Part shown: piece by piece, positions 44,885 through 54,347 of the stretch
Numbering within the stretch: the stretch's first letter is position 1
Layout: each line of letters begins with the position of its first letter
Assembly (NCBI GenBank): GCA_026988115.1
Contig: JALSLV010000045.1
Coordinates: forward strand, 1-56,383
DNA: 56,383 nucleotides
Reading direction: 5' to 3'
Source of the DNA: Lysobacterales bacterium
GTDB lineage: Bacteria > Pseudomonadota > Gammaproteobacteria > Xanthomonadales > Marinicellaceae
Program-made: the position numbers and the translations under genes
The notes under the pieces: model-generated
What the model was told of the DNA's origin: nothing
Seen by the model: only the letters and a program-made list of their open reading frames with translations
Database searches by the model: none

Positions 44885-47437
44885 TTATTCGTGTTTGGCT
44901 AATTCTACCAACCTTTTTTTAGCTTTTATCGTACGTTGGTGATTTTCACCAAAAGCTTGGGTTAACCTCTTTATACTTAATTCAAGCAGTGGCTTAGCTT
45001 GCTTATAACGTTTCATTTTCAAAAGGAGCTCACCATAATTACCTATCATTATTGGATAATAGATGTGTTCTTTGCCCAGTGATACATTAATATTATCAAT
45101 TAATTGTGAAAATATTTTATCAGATTCTTGGTATTTAGATTGCTTCATTAACAACATTGCCAAATTGTTTTGTAAACTTATTAATCCAGGCCCAGTTGTC
45201 ACGCCATCCATTTTATACTTATTTAATGTTGACCTATAGATTTTTTCAGCTTCTGCTAATTTCCCCAAATCTTCTAATAAATACGCTCTCATATTGTTAA
45301 CTTCTAGTGTTCTTTTGTGTGTCAAACCCAAAGATTTTTCTAGTTTTTTAGTCAATTCTAAAGAGAAAGAATCTGCCTCTTGCAGTTTCTTTTGTTCAAT
45401 AATTATTGCCAGTAGATTAGATTGAGATACCAAGGTACTTAAATGATTTTCACCTAATACTTCTTGCTTTATTTTGATAATTTTCTTAAACAATTTTTCT
45501 GCTTCAGCTAAATTACCCAATCCTCTTTCAACAGTTGCTAAGTTATTAAATAAAGTCAATGTTTTGGGGTGTTTCATTCCATAAGCTTTAATGCTTGAGT
45601 CTTTTAACTTTTCATAGATGTGTTTAGATTTTTTGAAATCTCCCATTTTATCTAAAATCATTGCTTTAGAACTTAAGGCATTATGTAGAACTTTATCATC
45701 AACATTAGGAGTATTATACAACTCGTCAAGTGTACTAGTTATGAGAGCCAAACCACTCTCTAATTTTCCGCTGGAAAATAGTGAATTTGATAGCTCCACT
45801 TGCAGAAAACTTATACGCTGTTTATCAAACTCATGTGATTTAACAAGTCTTTCTAAATACTTTATATTTTTTTCAAATTTATTTTCATAAATATTTATGC
45901 CAGATTGAAACATAACAAGGTTAAATTTATGTGTTTTTTGAAATTCTAATGATTTTATTTCTGGAATCACTTTTTTAATCTTTAACATTTGTTTTTTTAC
46001 CTTATCAATCTGACCCAAACTAAAATACACACCAATAATGGTTTCTCTAATCTTAACTTCAACTTCAAACTCATTTTTCAATTCTGACTTCAAAGTGTTT
46101 TCAGCATTATCAATCACTTGTAACAAGGTTAACTTTTCACCGTATATTTTCTCAGGGTCTGCCGATGCAAATAATTCGTTTATAAATTCAATCGTTTTTT
46201 GACTGGTTTTTTCATTAGTCTGAGCAATATGTCGTGCATTTTGTTCTTTGATAGCCAGACTATCCGCTAATGCTCGTGCTTTTTGTTCTTTAAATGCAAA
46301 AGATACAGCAAAAACCAGACCCAAAATCAAACCCAAAACTGCCAAAGCGGCACCGGTAACAATGGCTTTGTGTTGCTTTGCCAAATGCTTGAGTGAATAC
46401 CAGAGGCTTTGCTGTTTGACACTGATGCCTTCGCCTTTTATCCAGTTGTCTAAATCGTTTTTGAAATCTCGAGGAGATTGGTAGCGTGCCTCAGGACTTT
46501 TTTCTATAGCGTGGTGAACGATGGTGGCAAGGTTTGCATCGACTTTGTGGTTTTGAGTGGTGAGCTTTTTGGGTAAGTCTTCGATAATTTGACTAATGGC
46601 GGCAAATATCTTGCCTGCATCCACTTGATAAGGCAAAGAATCCGATAAAAGTTGGTATAAAACTACACCTAGAGAATACACATCGGCTCGCGTGTCTAAA
46701 TCGTCATTACCACTGACTTGTTCGGGACTCATATAGGCTAATGTCCCTACAATTTCTCCCGTTTTGGTTAATTGTGCAAGCTGTTGTGTGCTGTTATTTG
46801 TGGCAAGTGCGATACCAAAATCAAGTAATTTAACCTCGCCTTGCTCATTAACTAGGATGTTTTCAGGCTTTATATCACGGTGGACGATACCTTTATTGTG
46901 TGCATATTGCACGGCATCTAACACCTGTTTAAATAACTCTATAATTGTTTTAAAATCTAATTGTTTATCTTTACAGTATTGATGAATAGTTTTGCCATTG
47001 ACATATTCCATGACAATATAAGGCAAGTTGTCCTTTTCGATCATGCCTGTTTTATCTATATGAGCGATATTGTTGTGAGAAAGCCGTGAAAGAAGGCGGC
47101 TTTCATGAGTAAAACGATGCATTTGTTCTGCAGTCAAAAAAATCATTGGGATTTTAATGGCTACTTTTTTGTTACTATTTATTTCATTAGCAAGAAACAC
47201 CTGACCACTGGCACCAGAGCCTATTTTTTTTAATAATTGATAACCTTCTATTTCTGGCAAATGCGTCTGGTACTTTTCAAACTCAGCCACCTTATCATCT
47301 GAAAACATATCTAACCAATCAAGATTTTCAGGATAGTCATGCTTAAATTTAACAATAAGAACTTCCTTTACTTGTTGGTTTTGGGCAGCACTAATATTTT
47401 GTAAGGCCTTAATGATTTCTTCTGTTTTTATCCCCAT
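44885..47437 (-). CDS. Ser/Thr protein kinase with C-terminal TPR region
   Basis: 850 aa. A Hanks-type kinase occupies about 65-335: GSGASGQVF (73-81), VAIKIP with Lys 95, HRDIKPEN (Asp 188), DFGIA (206-210) and the GTLAYMSPEQ segment. A membrane helix follows at about 361-383 (IVTGAALAVLGLILGLVFA), then a presumed periplasmic helical TPR array, with units such as LFNNLATVERGLGNLAEAEKLFKKI and the later KYKMDG to LLMKQSKYQESDKIF region. The topology is the reverse of the receptor kinase at 10129. It lies upstream of zipA-ligA on the same strand, so it may act on division or envelope targets. Confidence 0.92.
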   Translation of the reverse strand: MGIKTEEIIKALQNISAAQNQQVKEVLIVKFKHDYPENLDWLDMFSDDKVAEFEKYQTHLPEIEGYQLLKKIGSGASGQVFLANEINSNKKVAIKIPMIFLTAEQMHRFTHESRLLSRLSHNNIAHIDKTGMIEKDNLPYIVMEYVNGKTIHQYCKDKQLDFKTIIELFKQVLDAVQYAHNKGIVHRDIKPENILVNEQGEVKLLDFGIALATNNSTQQLAQLTKTGEIVGTLAYMSPEQVSGNDDLDTRADVYSLGVVLYQLLSDSLPYQVDAGKIFAAISQIIEDLPKKLTTQNHKVDANLATIVHHAIEKSPEARYQSPRDFKNDLDNWIKGEGISVKQQSLWYSLKHLAKQHKAIVTGAALAVLGLILGLVFAVSFAFKEQKARALADSLAIKEQNARHIAQTNEKTSQKTIEFINELFASADPEKIYGEKLTLLQVIDNAENTLKSELKNEFEVEVKIRETIIGVYFSLGQIDKVKKQMLKIKKVIPEIKSLEFQKTHKFNLVMFQSGINIYENKFEKNIKYLERLVKSHEFDKQRISFLQVELSNSLFSSGKLESGLALITSTLDELYNTPNVDDKVLHNALSSKAMILDKMGDFKKSKHIYEKLKDSSIKAYGMKHPKTLTLFNNLATVERGLGNLAEAEKLFKKIIKIKQEVLGENHLSTLVSQSNLLAIIIEQKKLQEADSFSLELTKKLEKSLGLTHKRTLEVNNMRAYLLEDLGKLAEAEKIYRSTLNKYKMDGVTTGPGLISLQNNLAMLLMKQSKYQESDKIFSQLIDNINVSLGKEHIYYPIMIGNYGELLLKMKRYKQAKPLLELSIKRLTQAFGENHQRTIKAKKRLVELAKHE

Positions 47438-47480
47438 GACTTTTTTAATATTTTATTGTATCCCTTTAATTCTATCACAG

Positions 47481-48206
47481 CTAGAGTAATATTTGATGTG
47501 CAAAGCTATCTAATTTTTGCTTTTGTTTTTTCCACTGTGGGTTTAGTTTTAATTGTAGCTGATGAAAACCTTTTTGGTGGTTTTGATGAATAAGATGACA
47601 TAATTCATGCAAAATAACATAGTCGATACAATCTATTGGTGTTTTAATCAAGTTGGTATTATAAGTGATAACTCGAGCAGAGGAACAGCTGCCCCAACGC
47701 GCCTTCATGAGTCGAACTTTTACCTCTTTAATTTTTGGAAACCCGTGAAATTGGGCAAAATACTGTGTTCTTTGTGCTAAGTCGTTCAGTGCTTGTTGTT
47801 TATACCACTTATCTAATATATTTTTGACAGAAGTATTACGACGGTAATAAATAAGTAAATTATCTTCTTGCAACTCTACACGTGAAAAGGTAGTAATTGT
47901 TAATTTTATCCTATACTGCCTTCCTCTATACCAATGTAACTCTCCCTCTTTATATATTGCAGGCTGATGCTTACATTTTTTTTCTCTTTGACTCAATTTG
48001 TCCAATAACCACCGTTTTTTGCTGGTAAGAAAATTCTTTATGTCTTTTTCTTTAGTGGCAAATGGGACACTGACTTGCAGAATTCCATCTTTTTTGATTT
48101 GCATAGACAAACTGAATTTTCTCTTTTTAGAACGAACCAATAAATAATCAATAACCTTATCCTCTAAAGTTATTGATTCTTTTGATTTGACTCGCGAGCT
48201 AGACAA
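47481..48206 (-). CDS. YgjP-type (DUF45/M48-like) metallopeptidase
   Basis: 241 aa. The zinc-protease motif HELCH lies in YVILHELCHLIHQNHQKGFH, with the third ligand probably the later His. Upstream is the family block VRLMKARWGSCSSARVITYNTNLI. This matches the YgjP/WLM group of predicted metal-dependent hydrolases. Substrate is unknown. It begins 3 bp after the tolB stop and is probably co-transcribed with it. Confidence 0.88.
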   Translation of the reverse strand: MSSSRVKSKESITLEDKVIDYLLVRSKKRKFSLSMQIKKDGILQVSVPFATKEKDIKNFLTSKKRWLLDKLSQREKKCKHQPAIYKEGELHWYRGRQYRIKLTITTFSRVELQEDNLLIYYRRNTSVKNILDKWYKQQALNDLAQRTQYFAQFHGFPKIKEVKVRLMKARWGSCSSARVITYNTNLIKTPIDCIDYVILHELCHLIHQNHQKGFHQLQLKLNPQWKKQKQKLDSFAHQILL

Positions 48207-48209
48207 GTT

Positions 48210-49490
48210 TTAATTGATTACAGGTGACCAAGAGGGTTCACGTATGTGTCCATTTGAGATAATAAGTTGATTTTTTGTTGTGCCATCAAGACTGGTTGAT
48301 ATCAAAATACCCTGGCCCTTTTTGTTTTTTGTCGCGTAAAGAACCATGTTATCATTGGGGGCAAAAGTAGGGGTTTCATCCAAAGGACCATCACTAATTA
48401 GTTGACTGGTTTCAGATTTATTGTGCCTTAAGGCAATTCTGTAGTCATTCTTGTTGCCTTGTACGTAACAAATATACTTACCATCAGAAGAATAACTTCC
48501 ACCCGCATTGTAATCGCCCTCAAAGGTTAGTCGTTTGGTTGTTAAGTCAGACAATAGGACTTGATAAAGGTTTGGCTTGCCACCACGATCGGAGGTAAAA
48601 ATCAGGCTTTTACCATCTGGTGCCCAGTTGGCACCTGTATCAATAGCCCAGTTTTTAGTCACTTGGGTGAGTTGTTTGGTCATTATATCCATTAAATAAA
48701 TTTCAGCATTACCTGATTTGGATAAAGTTAAGGCGAGCTTTGTGCCATCTGGTGAAAACGATGGGCCACTATTAATGCCCTTGAAGTGGCTCATTAATTC
48801 ACGTTTGCCTGTAGCTAAGTTTTGAATATAAATGGCTGAATTTCCTCGTTCAAAAGAAACATAGGCAATTTTATCCCCTCGTGGAGACCATTTGGGTGAA
48901 AGCAAGGGTTGTTGCGATGTCACTAGGGCTTGTGAATTCTTTCCATCTGCATCGGCAACCAGCAATTGGTATTCAACCCCTCCAGTAATTTGTGTGGCTG
49001 TGACATAGGCTATTTTTGTTGAAAAGATGCCTTTAATTCCTGTAATCTCTTCATAGATTTTGTCCGCTAAATAATGCCCTGCCGAGCGAAATTCTCCTTC
49101 TCGTACTGGCAATACCAATGACATCATTTGCTTTTGATCGGTTACTGAGAACAATTTAAGAGAAACTTCATATCGTCCTTCGCCCACTGTTTTAATCGAG
49201 CCTATGGTTAAATATTGTGCATTGAGCAAGCGCCACGTAGAGTATTTTATTACATTGGCTGCTTTGGGCTGTTCTATCAATTGTTGTTTTTCCAATGCGC
49301 TAAATTGACCCGATAAAGATAAATCATCGGCAATAACTTTTGAAATTTTGGTTAACTCTAATGCATTGTTGGCAAAGGGCAAAACGGCTATTGAAATAGC
49401 ATTTTTACTGTTTTTCACAATAGTAATTTCAACTTCCGCCTGTATTGAAAAGCTTACAATAAAGCCCAGTAAGATAAATATTTTTTTCAT
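48210..49490 (-). CDS. tolB: TolB periplasmic beta-propeller protein
   Basis: 426 aa with a signal peptide (to about IQAEVEI). The N-terminal alpha/beta domain (ISIAVLPFANNA, LTKISKVIADDLSLSGQF) and the WD-like propeller repeats (LLSPKWSPRGDKIAYVSFE, PSFSPDGTKLALTLSKSG, ANWAPDGKSLIFTSDRGG) are characteristic of TolB, the link between TolA and Pal. It lies on the opposite strand from tolQRA and about 8 kb away. No pal follows; a YgjP-type peptidase gene does. AGGA precedes the ATG. Confidence 0.95.
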   Translation of the reverse strand: MKKIFILLGFIVSFSIQAEVEITIVKNSKNAISIAVLPFANNALELTKISKVIADDLSLSGQFSALEKQQLIEQPKAANVIKYSTWRLLNAQYLTIGSIKTVGEGRYEVSLKLFSVTDQKQMMSLVLPVREGEFRSAGHYLADKIYEEITGIKGIFSTKIAYVTATQITGGVEYQLLVADADGKNSQALVTSQQPLLSPKWSPRGDKIAYVSFERGNSAIYIQNLATGKRELMSHFKGINSGPSFSPDGTKLALTLSKSGNAEIYLMDIMTKQLTQVTKNWAIDTGANWAPDGKSLIFTSDRGGKPNLYQVLLSDLTTKRLTFEGDYNAGGSYSSDGKYICYVQGNKNDYRIALRHNKSETSQLISDGPLDETPTFAPNDNMVLYATKNKKGQGILISTSLDGTTKNQLIISNGHIREPSWSPVIN

Positions 49491-49575
49491 AGTAATCCTA
49501 TTAAAAGTCGTTGATTGGTATTGGGGTATTATACCGCAGGGATAATATATACGAGTTTGTTTTTAGTTAAAAGTT

Positions 49576-50793
49576 TCATTCTTTATTTTTTTTTAATTGC
49601 ACACTTAAAAAACCCATAAGTGAGCAGAAAAAAATCAGTGCAAACATGGGCAAAGGTGTGTCGTTATGCAATAAGGATAAAACAACACCAATAAGGGCTC
49701 CAAACAGGTATTGTGAAGAACCAACAACAGCGGTTGCGGCGCCACTATTTTTAGGGAAATAATGCATATAACTGGACATATTATTGGGAGCAATTAAACC
49801 AAATGAACCAATTACAACCATCAATAACACCACTGTCAAAGGCAGACTTACTGCCTGTAAAAAAACAGATGACAATAAAAATGCAGAGGCGCAAACCTGT
49901 AAAATCAAACCCATTTTTAATATTTTAACCGGCTGCCAATAATCCAATAAATAATGATTAATACGGTTGCATACCATCATACTCAGGATGTTTAAAGCAA
50001 ACAACCAAGCAAATTTTGATTCAAGAACATCAAAATATTCTATGTATAAAAATGACACTTCAGTCAAAAATGCAAACATGGATGCTGCAACAAAACTGCT
50101 GCTCAATAAAAAGGGCAAAGCTCGATTATTGTTCAGTATGTGCCAATAATTAATAAAAACTTGCCTAAATGAATGCGGCTCAAATCCCGCAACAATGCGT
50201 AACTTTTTAGTTTCAGGCACCAGTGTAACGATGACAATAATTTGAACAAAGGCATAGACGGCTAACAACACAAAAATAGCTTGCCAATTAAAGGCAAGTA
50301 ACAATAGAGAACCAATAGATGGTGCAATTAATGGTGCAATCATCATAATAAGTCCAATTAATGTAAAGATTTTTGCCGCATCTTTGCCATCGTATAAATC
50401 ACGCACAATTGCCGCGCAGATAACTAACCCAAAGCCACCACCAAAAGCCTGAATAAATCGCAGCACCCACAATTGTTCAACACTTTGAGCGAAGACAACC
50501 GCCAAACTTGCCACAAGAAAAACACTCATGCCAATGATTCCTATCCATTTGCGTCCGTAATTGTCGGATATTGGACCTCCAGATAACTGCCCAAGAGCAA
50601 AACCAATAAGGTAAAGAGGAATTGATAATTCAATGAGATGTATATTTACCGAGAAAAACGCAGCCATGGTTGGAATAGCTGGCAAATACGTGTCTATTGC
50701 AAAAGGGGATAGCGCAATAATTAAAGCAAGAACGGGGGCCAGTTTTTTTGCGGGATAATGTTTTTTATAAACGCTTAAATAGCGGTTGTACAT
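49576..50793 (-). CDS. MFS drug exporter of the Bcr/CflA type
   Basis: 405 aa with 12 predicted helices. ALSPFAIDTYLPAIPTMAAFF opens the family signature, and the loop 2-3 motif GGPISDNYGRKWIG is the MFS A-motif. Bcr/CflA proteins export bicyclomycin, chloramphenicol or other compounds in exchange for protons; substrate is unknown. Its ATG overlaps the bamC stop (TAATG), so it is translated from the dapA-bamC mRNA. Confidence 0.9.
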   Translation of the reverse strand: MYNRYLSVYKKHYPAKKLAPVLALIIALSPFAIDTYLPAIPTMAAFFSVNIHLIELSIPLYLIGFALGQLSGGPISDNYGRKWIGIIGMSVFLVASLAVVFAQSVEQLWVLRFIQAFGGGFGLVICAAIVRDLYDGKDAAKIFTLIGLIMMIAPLIAPSIGSLLLLAFNWQAIFVLLAVYAFVQIIVIVTLVPETKKLRIVAGFEPHSFRQVFINYWHILNNNRALPFLLSSSFVAASMFAFLTEVSFLYIEYFDVLESKFAWLFALNILSMMVCNRINHYLLDYWQPVKILKMGLILQVCASAFLLSSVFLQAVSLPLTVVLLMVVIGSFGLIAPNNMSSYMHYFPKNSGAATAVVGSSQYLFGALIGVVLSLLHNDTPLPMFALIFFCSLMGFLSVQLKKNKE

Positions 50794-51404
50794 TATTCCA
50801 ACAATGAATAGAGTTTTGTCATGACATTATCGGCTAAAAAACTTTTAGCTACAGAACCATCAACTTTTGCAAATTTAACTTGCACAACCTTCCCTGATTG
50901 AGAACACGTTAAGGCAAAATCTCCCGAATAGTCGGTATAATATTTATCACGAGTAAAGAGCTTTTTCAGAAAGCCTGCCTTTTCACGTTCTCGTGCATCT
51001 TGGTCATCATAACTCAAAACAACTTTACATAAATCCTCGTCCGTTTCCTTAATCGTCCAATTATCCAATTCAACAGATGTCATTGCCGTCCATACTTCAC
51101 TTTGGTCTTTCAAAACAGTAAGCAATGGAAAACCTTTAATGTTCTCAATTCGCAGAATCCCTTTTTCTGATTGTTTTGTTCTTATTGGCATATCAGGTGG
51201 TGCAATGTCTACGCCTTTTGCAAAAACCTCTCCCCCCTTTGCTGGAGGAATAGCCAAAGTCGAAGTGGAGTTTGGTTTATCAACACCCTCAGGAATCTTC
51301 AATTCTGGTGCAACTTCCGCCTTTAAATAAGGCTCTTGTGTTTTTACGTATTTACAACTGCTTAAAACAACAGTCATTACTGCCAATAATAGTATTTTTT
51401 TCAT
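50793..51404 (-). CDS. bamC: BamC-like (NlpB) outer-membrane lipoprotein
   Basis: 203 aa. The lipobox is LSSC (Cys 17). The LKIPEGVDKPNS block shortly after resembles the BamC segment that contacts BamD, and a single helix-grip-like domain follows (about 95-200). Location directly after dapA, as in E. coli (dapA-bamC/nlpB), supports the call. It is shorter than E. coli BamC (344 aa) and seems to lack the second C-terminal domain. BamC is an accessory part of the BAM machine for barrel insertion. Coupled to dapA by an ATGA overlap. Confidence 0.82.
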   Translation of the reverse strand: MKKILLLAVMTVVLSSCKYVKTQEPYLKAEVAPELKIPEGVDKPNSTSTLAIPPAKGGEVFAKGVDIAPPDMPIRTKQSEKGILRIENIKGFPLLTVLKDQSEVWTAMTSVELDNWTIKETDEDLCKVVLSYDDQDAREREKAGFLKKLFTRDKYYTDYSGDFALTCSQSGKVVQVKFAKVDGSVAKSFLADNVMTKLYSLLE

Positions 51405-52312
51405 AAATTTGAATAATCTTTTTTAATTTTTAAAATTTCGTTTTTGGTGTTCATTTTCTTACCATCGAACCAGACTAATGGCAATCTTATACCCCTATCA
51501 ATCAACCCCGCTTCATGCATTAAGTGCTTCACTGGAATTGGATTGGGTTGACATGATAACACTTTATATAAATTATCAAGACTAGAATTTAGCTTTTTTG
51601 CTGAAATTGTATCGCCTAACGCCATAAAATTACAGATTTTTACCAGCATTTGTGGTCTCACATTGCTTGCGACACTAATAACTCCCATTGCTCCTTGATC
51701 CATTGAATCAACAAAAGTGTCATCACAGCCTGACATAATAGTAAATTCACTTAAGTCAATGCTCTTAACTAACTCGGTGATTCTTCCTGCATCTGGCGAG
51801 GCTTCCTTAACTCCAATAATTCGACCGTTCAAAGCAAGCCTTTTGCAGGTTTTTGGTAACAAATCATTTTGTGTACGACTCGGAACATTATACAGTATCA
51901 TCGGCAAATCAGAATTGTCCGCCACTTTGTTAAAATGTTGGTATAGCCCTTCCTGAGTTGTCCTCAAATAGTAAGGAGTCACCACCAATGTGGCTTGTGC
52001 ACCTAACTCATAAGCTATTTTATTCCGAGCAATGACTTTATCCGCTGCAATACTTCCTGTTTGAGCAATGACTGCTGTATTTGTACCACTGCATTGCTCA
52101 ACCGCTGCTGACAATAACTGCACAAACTCATCATCTCTCAACACGGCAGATTCTCCTGTTGTACCTGCCACAACAACCGCTTTAACTTTTGCCGCAATTT
52201 GTTTTCGCAACAGATGTTTCCATTTTTCAAGGTGAATTTCACCCTGCTTATTCATGGGTGTTACCAGAGCAGTCATGCAACCGTTTAAATCTTTTGCAGT
52301 TAAATTGGACAT
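51401..52312 (-). CDS. dapA: 4-hydroxy-tetrahydrodipicolinate synthase (DapA)
   Basis: 303 aa. It condenses pyruvate with aspartate semialdehyde, the first committed step to lysine and meso-diaminopimelate for peptidoglycan. Visible are GTTGESAVL, the active-site tyrosine in ILYNVPSRT and the Schiff-base lysine in IGVKEASPD. Length is normal. It starts an operon with bamC and the MFS gene and is divergent from bcp, 51 bp apart, a common gammaproteobacterial arrangement. Confidence 0.96.
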   Translation of the reverse strand: MSNLTAKDLNGCMTALVTPMNKQGEIHLEKWKHLLRKQIAAKVKAVVVAGTTGESAVLRDDEFVQLLSAAVEQCSGTNTAVIAQTGSIAADKVIARNKIAYELGAQATLVVTPYYLRTTQEGLYQHFNKVADNSDLPMILYNVPSRTQNDLLPKTCKRLALNGRIIGVKEASPDAGRITELVKSIDLSEFTIMSGCDDTFVDSMDQGAMGVISVASNVRPQMLVKICNFMALGDTISAKKLNSSLDNLYKVLSCQPNPIPVKHLMHEAGLIDRGIRLPLVWFDGKKMNTKNEILKIKKDYSNL

Positions 52313-52363
52313 TGTTCTTCAAATAAGATAATGTTGGCATTCTATAATAATTCGAGTTAAGAA

Positions 52364-52828
52364 ATGATTAAGATTGGTGAAAAAATTAAAGATTTCGATA
52401 TTTTACTCACGGGTAACAAACAGGCAAAACTATCCGATTACTTGGGGAAATATCTTGTTTTATACTTTTACCCCAAAGCAAGCACACCAGGTTGCACCAC
52501 CGAAAGCTGCGATTTTACCGAATTGCAGCCGCAATTTTCTGATAAAAACACGCAAATATTAGGTGTCTCAAAAGACACCCTCAAACGCCAAGAGAATTTT
52601 AAAGCCAAATACAATTTCACTTTTGATTTAATCGCTGATGAATCCCAAGAAGTGTGCAATTATTTTGGTGTTATTCAAGAAAAGAAGAATTACGGCAGAA
52701 CTTATATGGGCATTGTGCGCTCAACTTTTATTATTGACCCAAAAGGTATTTTAATCAAAGAATGGCGCAACTTAAGAGTCAAAGGACATGCTCAAGAGGT
52801 GTTTGAGTTTATTGAAAATTTGAGCTAA
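52364..52828 (+). CDS. bcp: Bcp-type thiol peroxiredoxin
   Basis: 154 aa. The peroxidatic-site block PKASTPGCTTESCDF holds the first cysteine and a second one five residues later, the usual Bcp/PrxQ spacing. FDLIADESQEVCNYFGV and the later RSTFIIDPKG complete the family pattern. It reduces hydroperoxides using thioredoxin. It ends 6 bp before the convergent DUF2189 gene. Confidence 0.94.
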   Translation: MIKIGEKIKDFDILLTGNKQAKLSDYLGKYLVLYFYPKASTPGCTTESCDFTELQPQFSDKNTQILGVSKDTLKRQENFKAKYNFTFDLIADESQEVCNYFGVIQEKKNYGRTYMGIVRSTFIIDPKGILIKEWRNLRVKGHAQEVFEFIENLS

Positions 52829-52834
52829 GCCAAA

Positions 52835-53659
52835 CTACTCTTCTTCATCCCTGCCCAAACCAGGCCCAAGCTCCCATGCATCGGCATCAACCACTTCACG
52901 GTAGGCATGCCAGCTGGCGTGCCCTACAATTGGCAATAGAAAAGCAAAACCTATAAAGAAAGTGGCAATACCTATCAAAATTAACACGACAATCAAAATC
53001 CCCCAATAAATCATCACCATTTTATTTCTTAATACCGCACTAATTGAGGTCAGAATCGCAGTAATGGCATCAACTTTTCTATCCATTAACATGGGAATAG
53101 AAAAAGCACCAAAGGTAAAAATCAGAGTCGCAAAAATCGCTCCAACGGCAGAGCCAATACTCAAAAATTTAACCCAATCCATAAATTCCATATGAGAAAT
53201 AGAAGGAAAGAAGATATGCACCATACTGGCAGAACGCGCCCAGATAAGAAAAATAATCAAGAAAACAAAAGACAAAACCAATTCATCACTTAAGTTTTTC
53301 TTGCCTTCTTTCAAACAACGCAAAAACTCTGGTGTTACTCCATTTTCAAGTTGTCTGCTCATTGAATATAAGCCAATTCCTATAGCTGGACCCATAAAAA
53401 AGAATCCCGCAACCAAGGCTATTGAGAGCACGATTGAGCTAGCCGAATAAGCAACATAGGTTATGATGATGGAAATGAACATCATCACAATGCCATAAGT
53501 CAGGCTCAATTTTTTGACTTTTTTAAAGTCTGCAAAGCCTTTTTTCAACCAACGCAATGGTGCATCCATACCAACAGTTCGCACTGGAGCGACCATTGGT
53601 TTGATATACTCCTTGTCTTTTTTCTCATCTTTTTTTGTAGTACCTAAGTTCTCTGACAT
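52835..53659 (-). CDS. DUF2189 family membrane protein
   Basis: 274 aa. The DUF2189 opening is recognisable (VRTVGMDAPLRWLKKGFADF, then SLTYGIVMMFIS). About six hydrophobic helices follow in pairs, ending with an acidic C-terminus (GPGLGRDEEE). Function unknown; homologues are sometimes described as cytochrome c oxidase-associated. It stands alone between bcp and the DUF4252 gene. Confidence 0.82.
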   Translation of the reverse strand: MSENLGTTKKDEKKDKEYIKPMVAPVRTVGMDAPLRWLKKGFADFKKVKKLSLTYGIVMMFISIIITYVAYSASSIVLSIALVAGFFFMGPAIGIGLYSMSRQLENGVTPEFLRCLKEGKKNLSDELVLSFVFLIIFLIWARSASMVHIFFPSISHMEFMDWVKFLSIGSAVGAIFATLIFTFGAFSIPMLMDRKVDAITAILTSISAVLRNKMVMIYWGILIVVLILIGIATFFIGFAFLLPIVGHASWHAYREVVDADAWELGPGLGRDEEE

Positions 53660-53774
53660 AAATTAACCCTCTATTTACTTCAATTCTAACAAAAAACAAA
53701 AATAATTCCAAATCATAAGTAACAAAATAAATACTTGACCGTTATCAAGTTAAACTAACAAACAGAGAAAAAAC

Positions 53775-54287
53775 ATGAAAAAAACACTTATAACTTTATT
53801 ATTAATCTTTACCATCACAGCAGCCAATGCCCAATCTTTTGTCAGCCAAATCCGTCATGAACTGGGAACAAAACCAGAGGTCAATATCAATATTGGCACG
53901 TGGTTTGTTAAACTATTGATGAAAATTGCCGATGAAGATGACCCAGAGGTAAAAGCCTTGATGGATGGTCTAAAGCGCATTAAAGTGACTGTTTTTGATC
54001 TTGGAAAAACCCACAAAAACAATCGACTCAATTCAATAATTGATAATAAAATCGAACAATTATCCGTCAAAGGTTATGAACAACTCGTCAGCATAAGAGA
54101 TGGCGATGAACGAGTCTATATTGTTGCTAAAGTCAAAGGTGAATTATTACAAGATGCCATGATAATAGCCTATGAAAAAGGCGATGAACTTGCTATTATC
54201 AGCCTCAAAGGCGATGTCAACCTCAAACAACTTGCGATAATATCCGATGAATACGATGTGGATGTCGAAGATGCTTTAGGTATTTAA
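53775..54287 (+). CDS. DUF4252 family exported protein
   Basis: 170 aa with a clear signal peptide (MKKTLITLLLIFTITAANAQ). The mature part is a small alpha/beta domain with IKVTVFDLGKTHKNNRL, YEQLVSIRDGDERVYIVAK and DELAIISLKGDVNLKQLAII, which matches my recollection of DUF4252. Function is unknown. A CTTGA/TCAAG inverted pair lies about 30-45 bp before the start and a hairpin follows the gene, so it is probably monocistronic. Confidence 0.78.
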   Translation: MKKTLITLLLIFTITAANAQSFVSQIRHELGTKPEVNINIGTWFVKLLMKIADEDDPEVKALMDGLKRIKVTVFDLGKTHKNNRLNSIIDNKIEQLSVKGYEQLVSIRDGDERVYIVAKVKGELLQDAMIIAYEKGDELAIISLKGDVNLKQLAIISDEYDVDVEDALGI

Positions 54288-54301
54288 CAAAATACTCTTA
54301 T

Positions 54302-54326
54302 AAGGGAGTCTATTCTGGACTCCTTT
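54302..54326 (+). terminator. Terminator after the DUF4252 gene
   Basis: AAGGGAGTC pairs with GACTCCTTT (one G-U pair) around a 7-nt loop, ending in TTTT, 15 bp after the stop. It lies between convergent genes and could serve both. Confidence 0.7.
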
Positions 54327-54347
54327 TAACTGAACTTTATATCAAAC

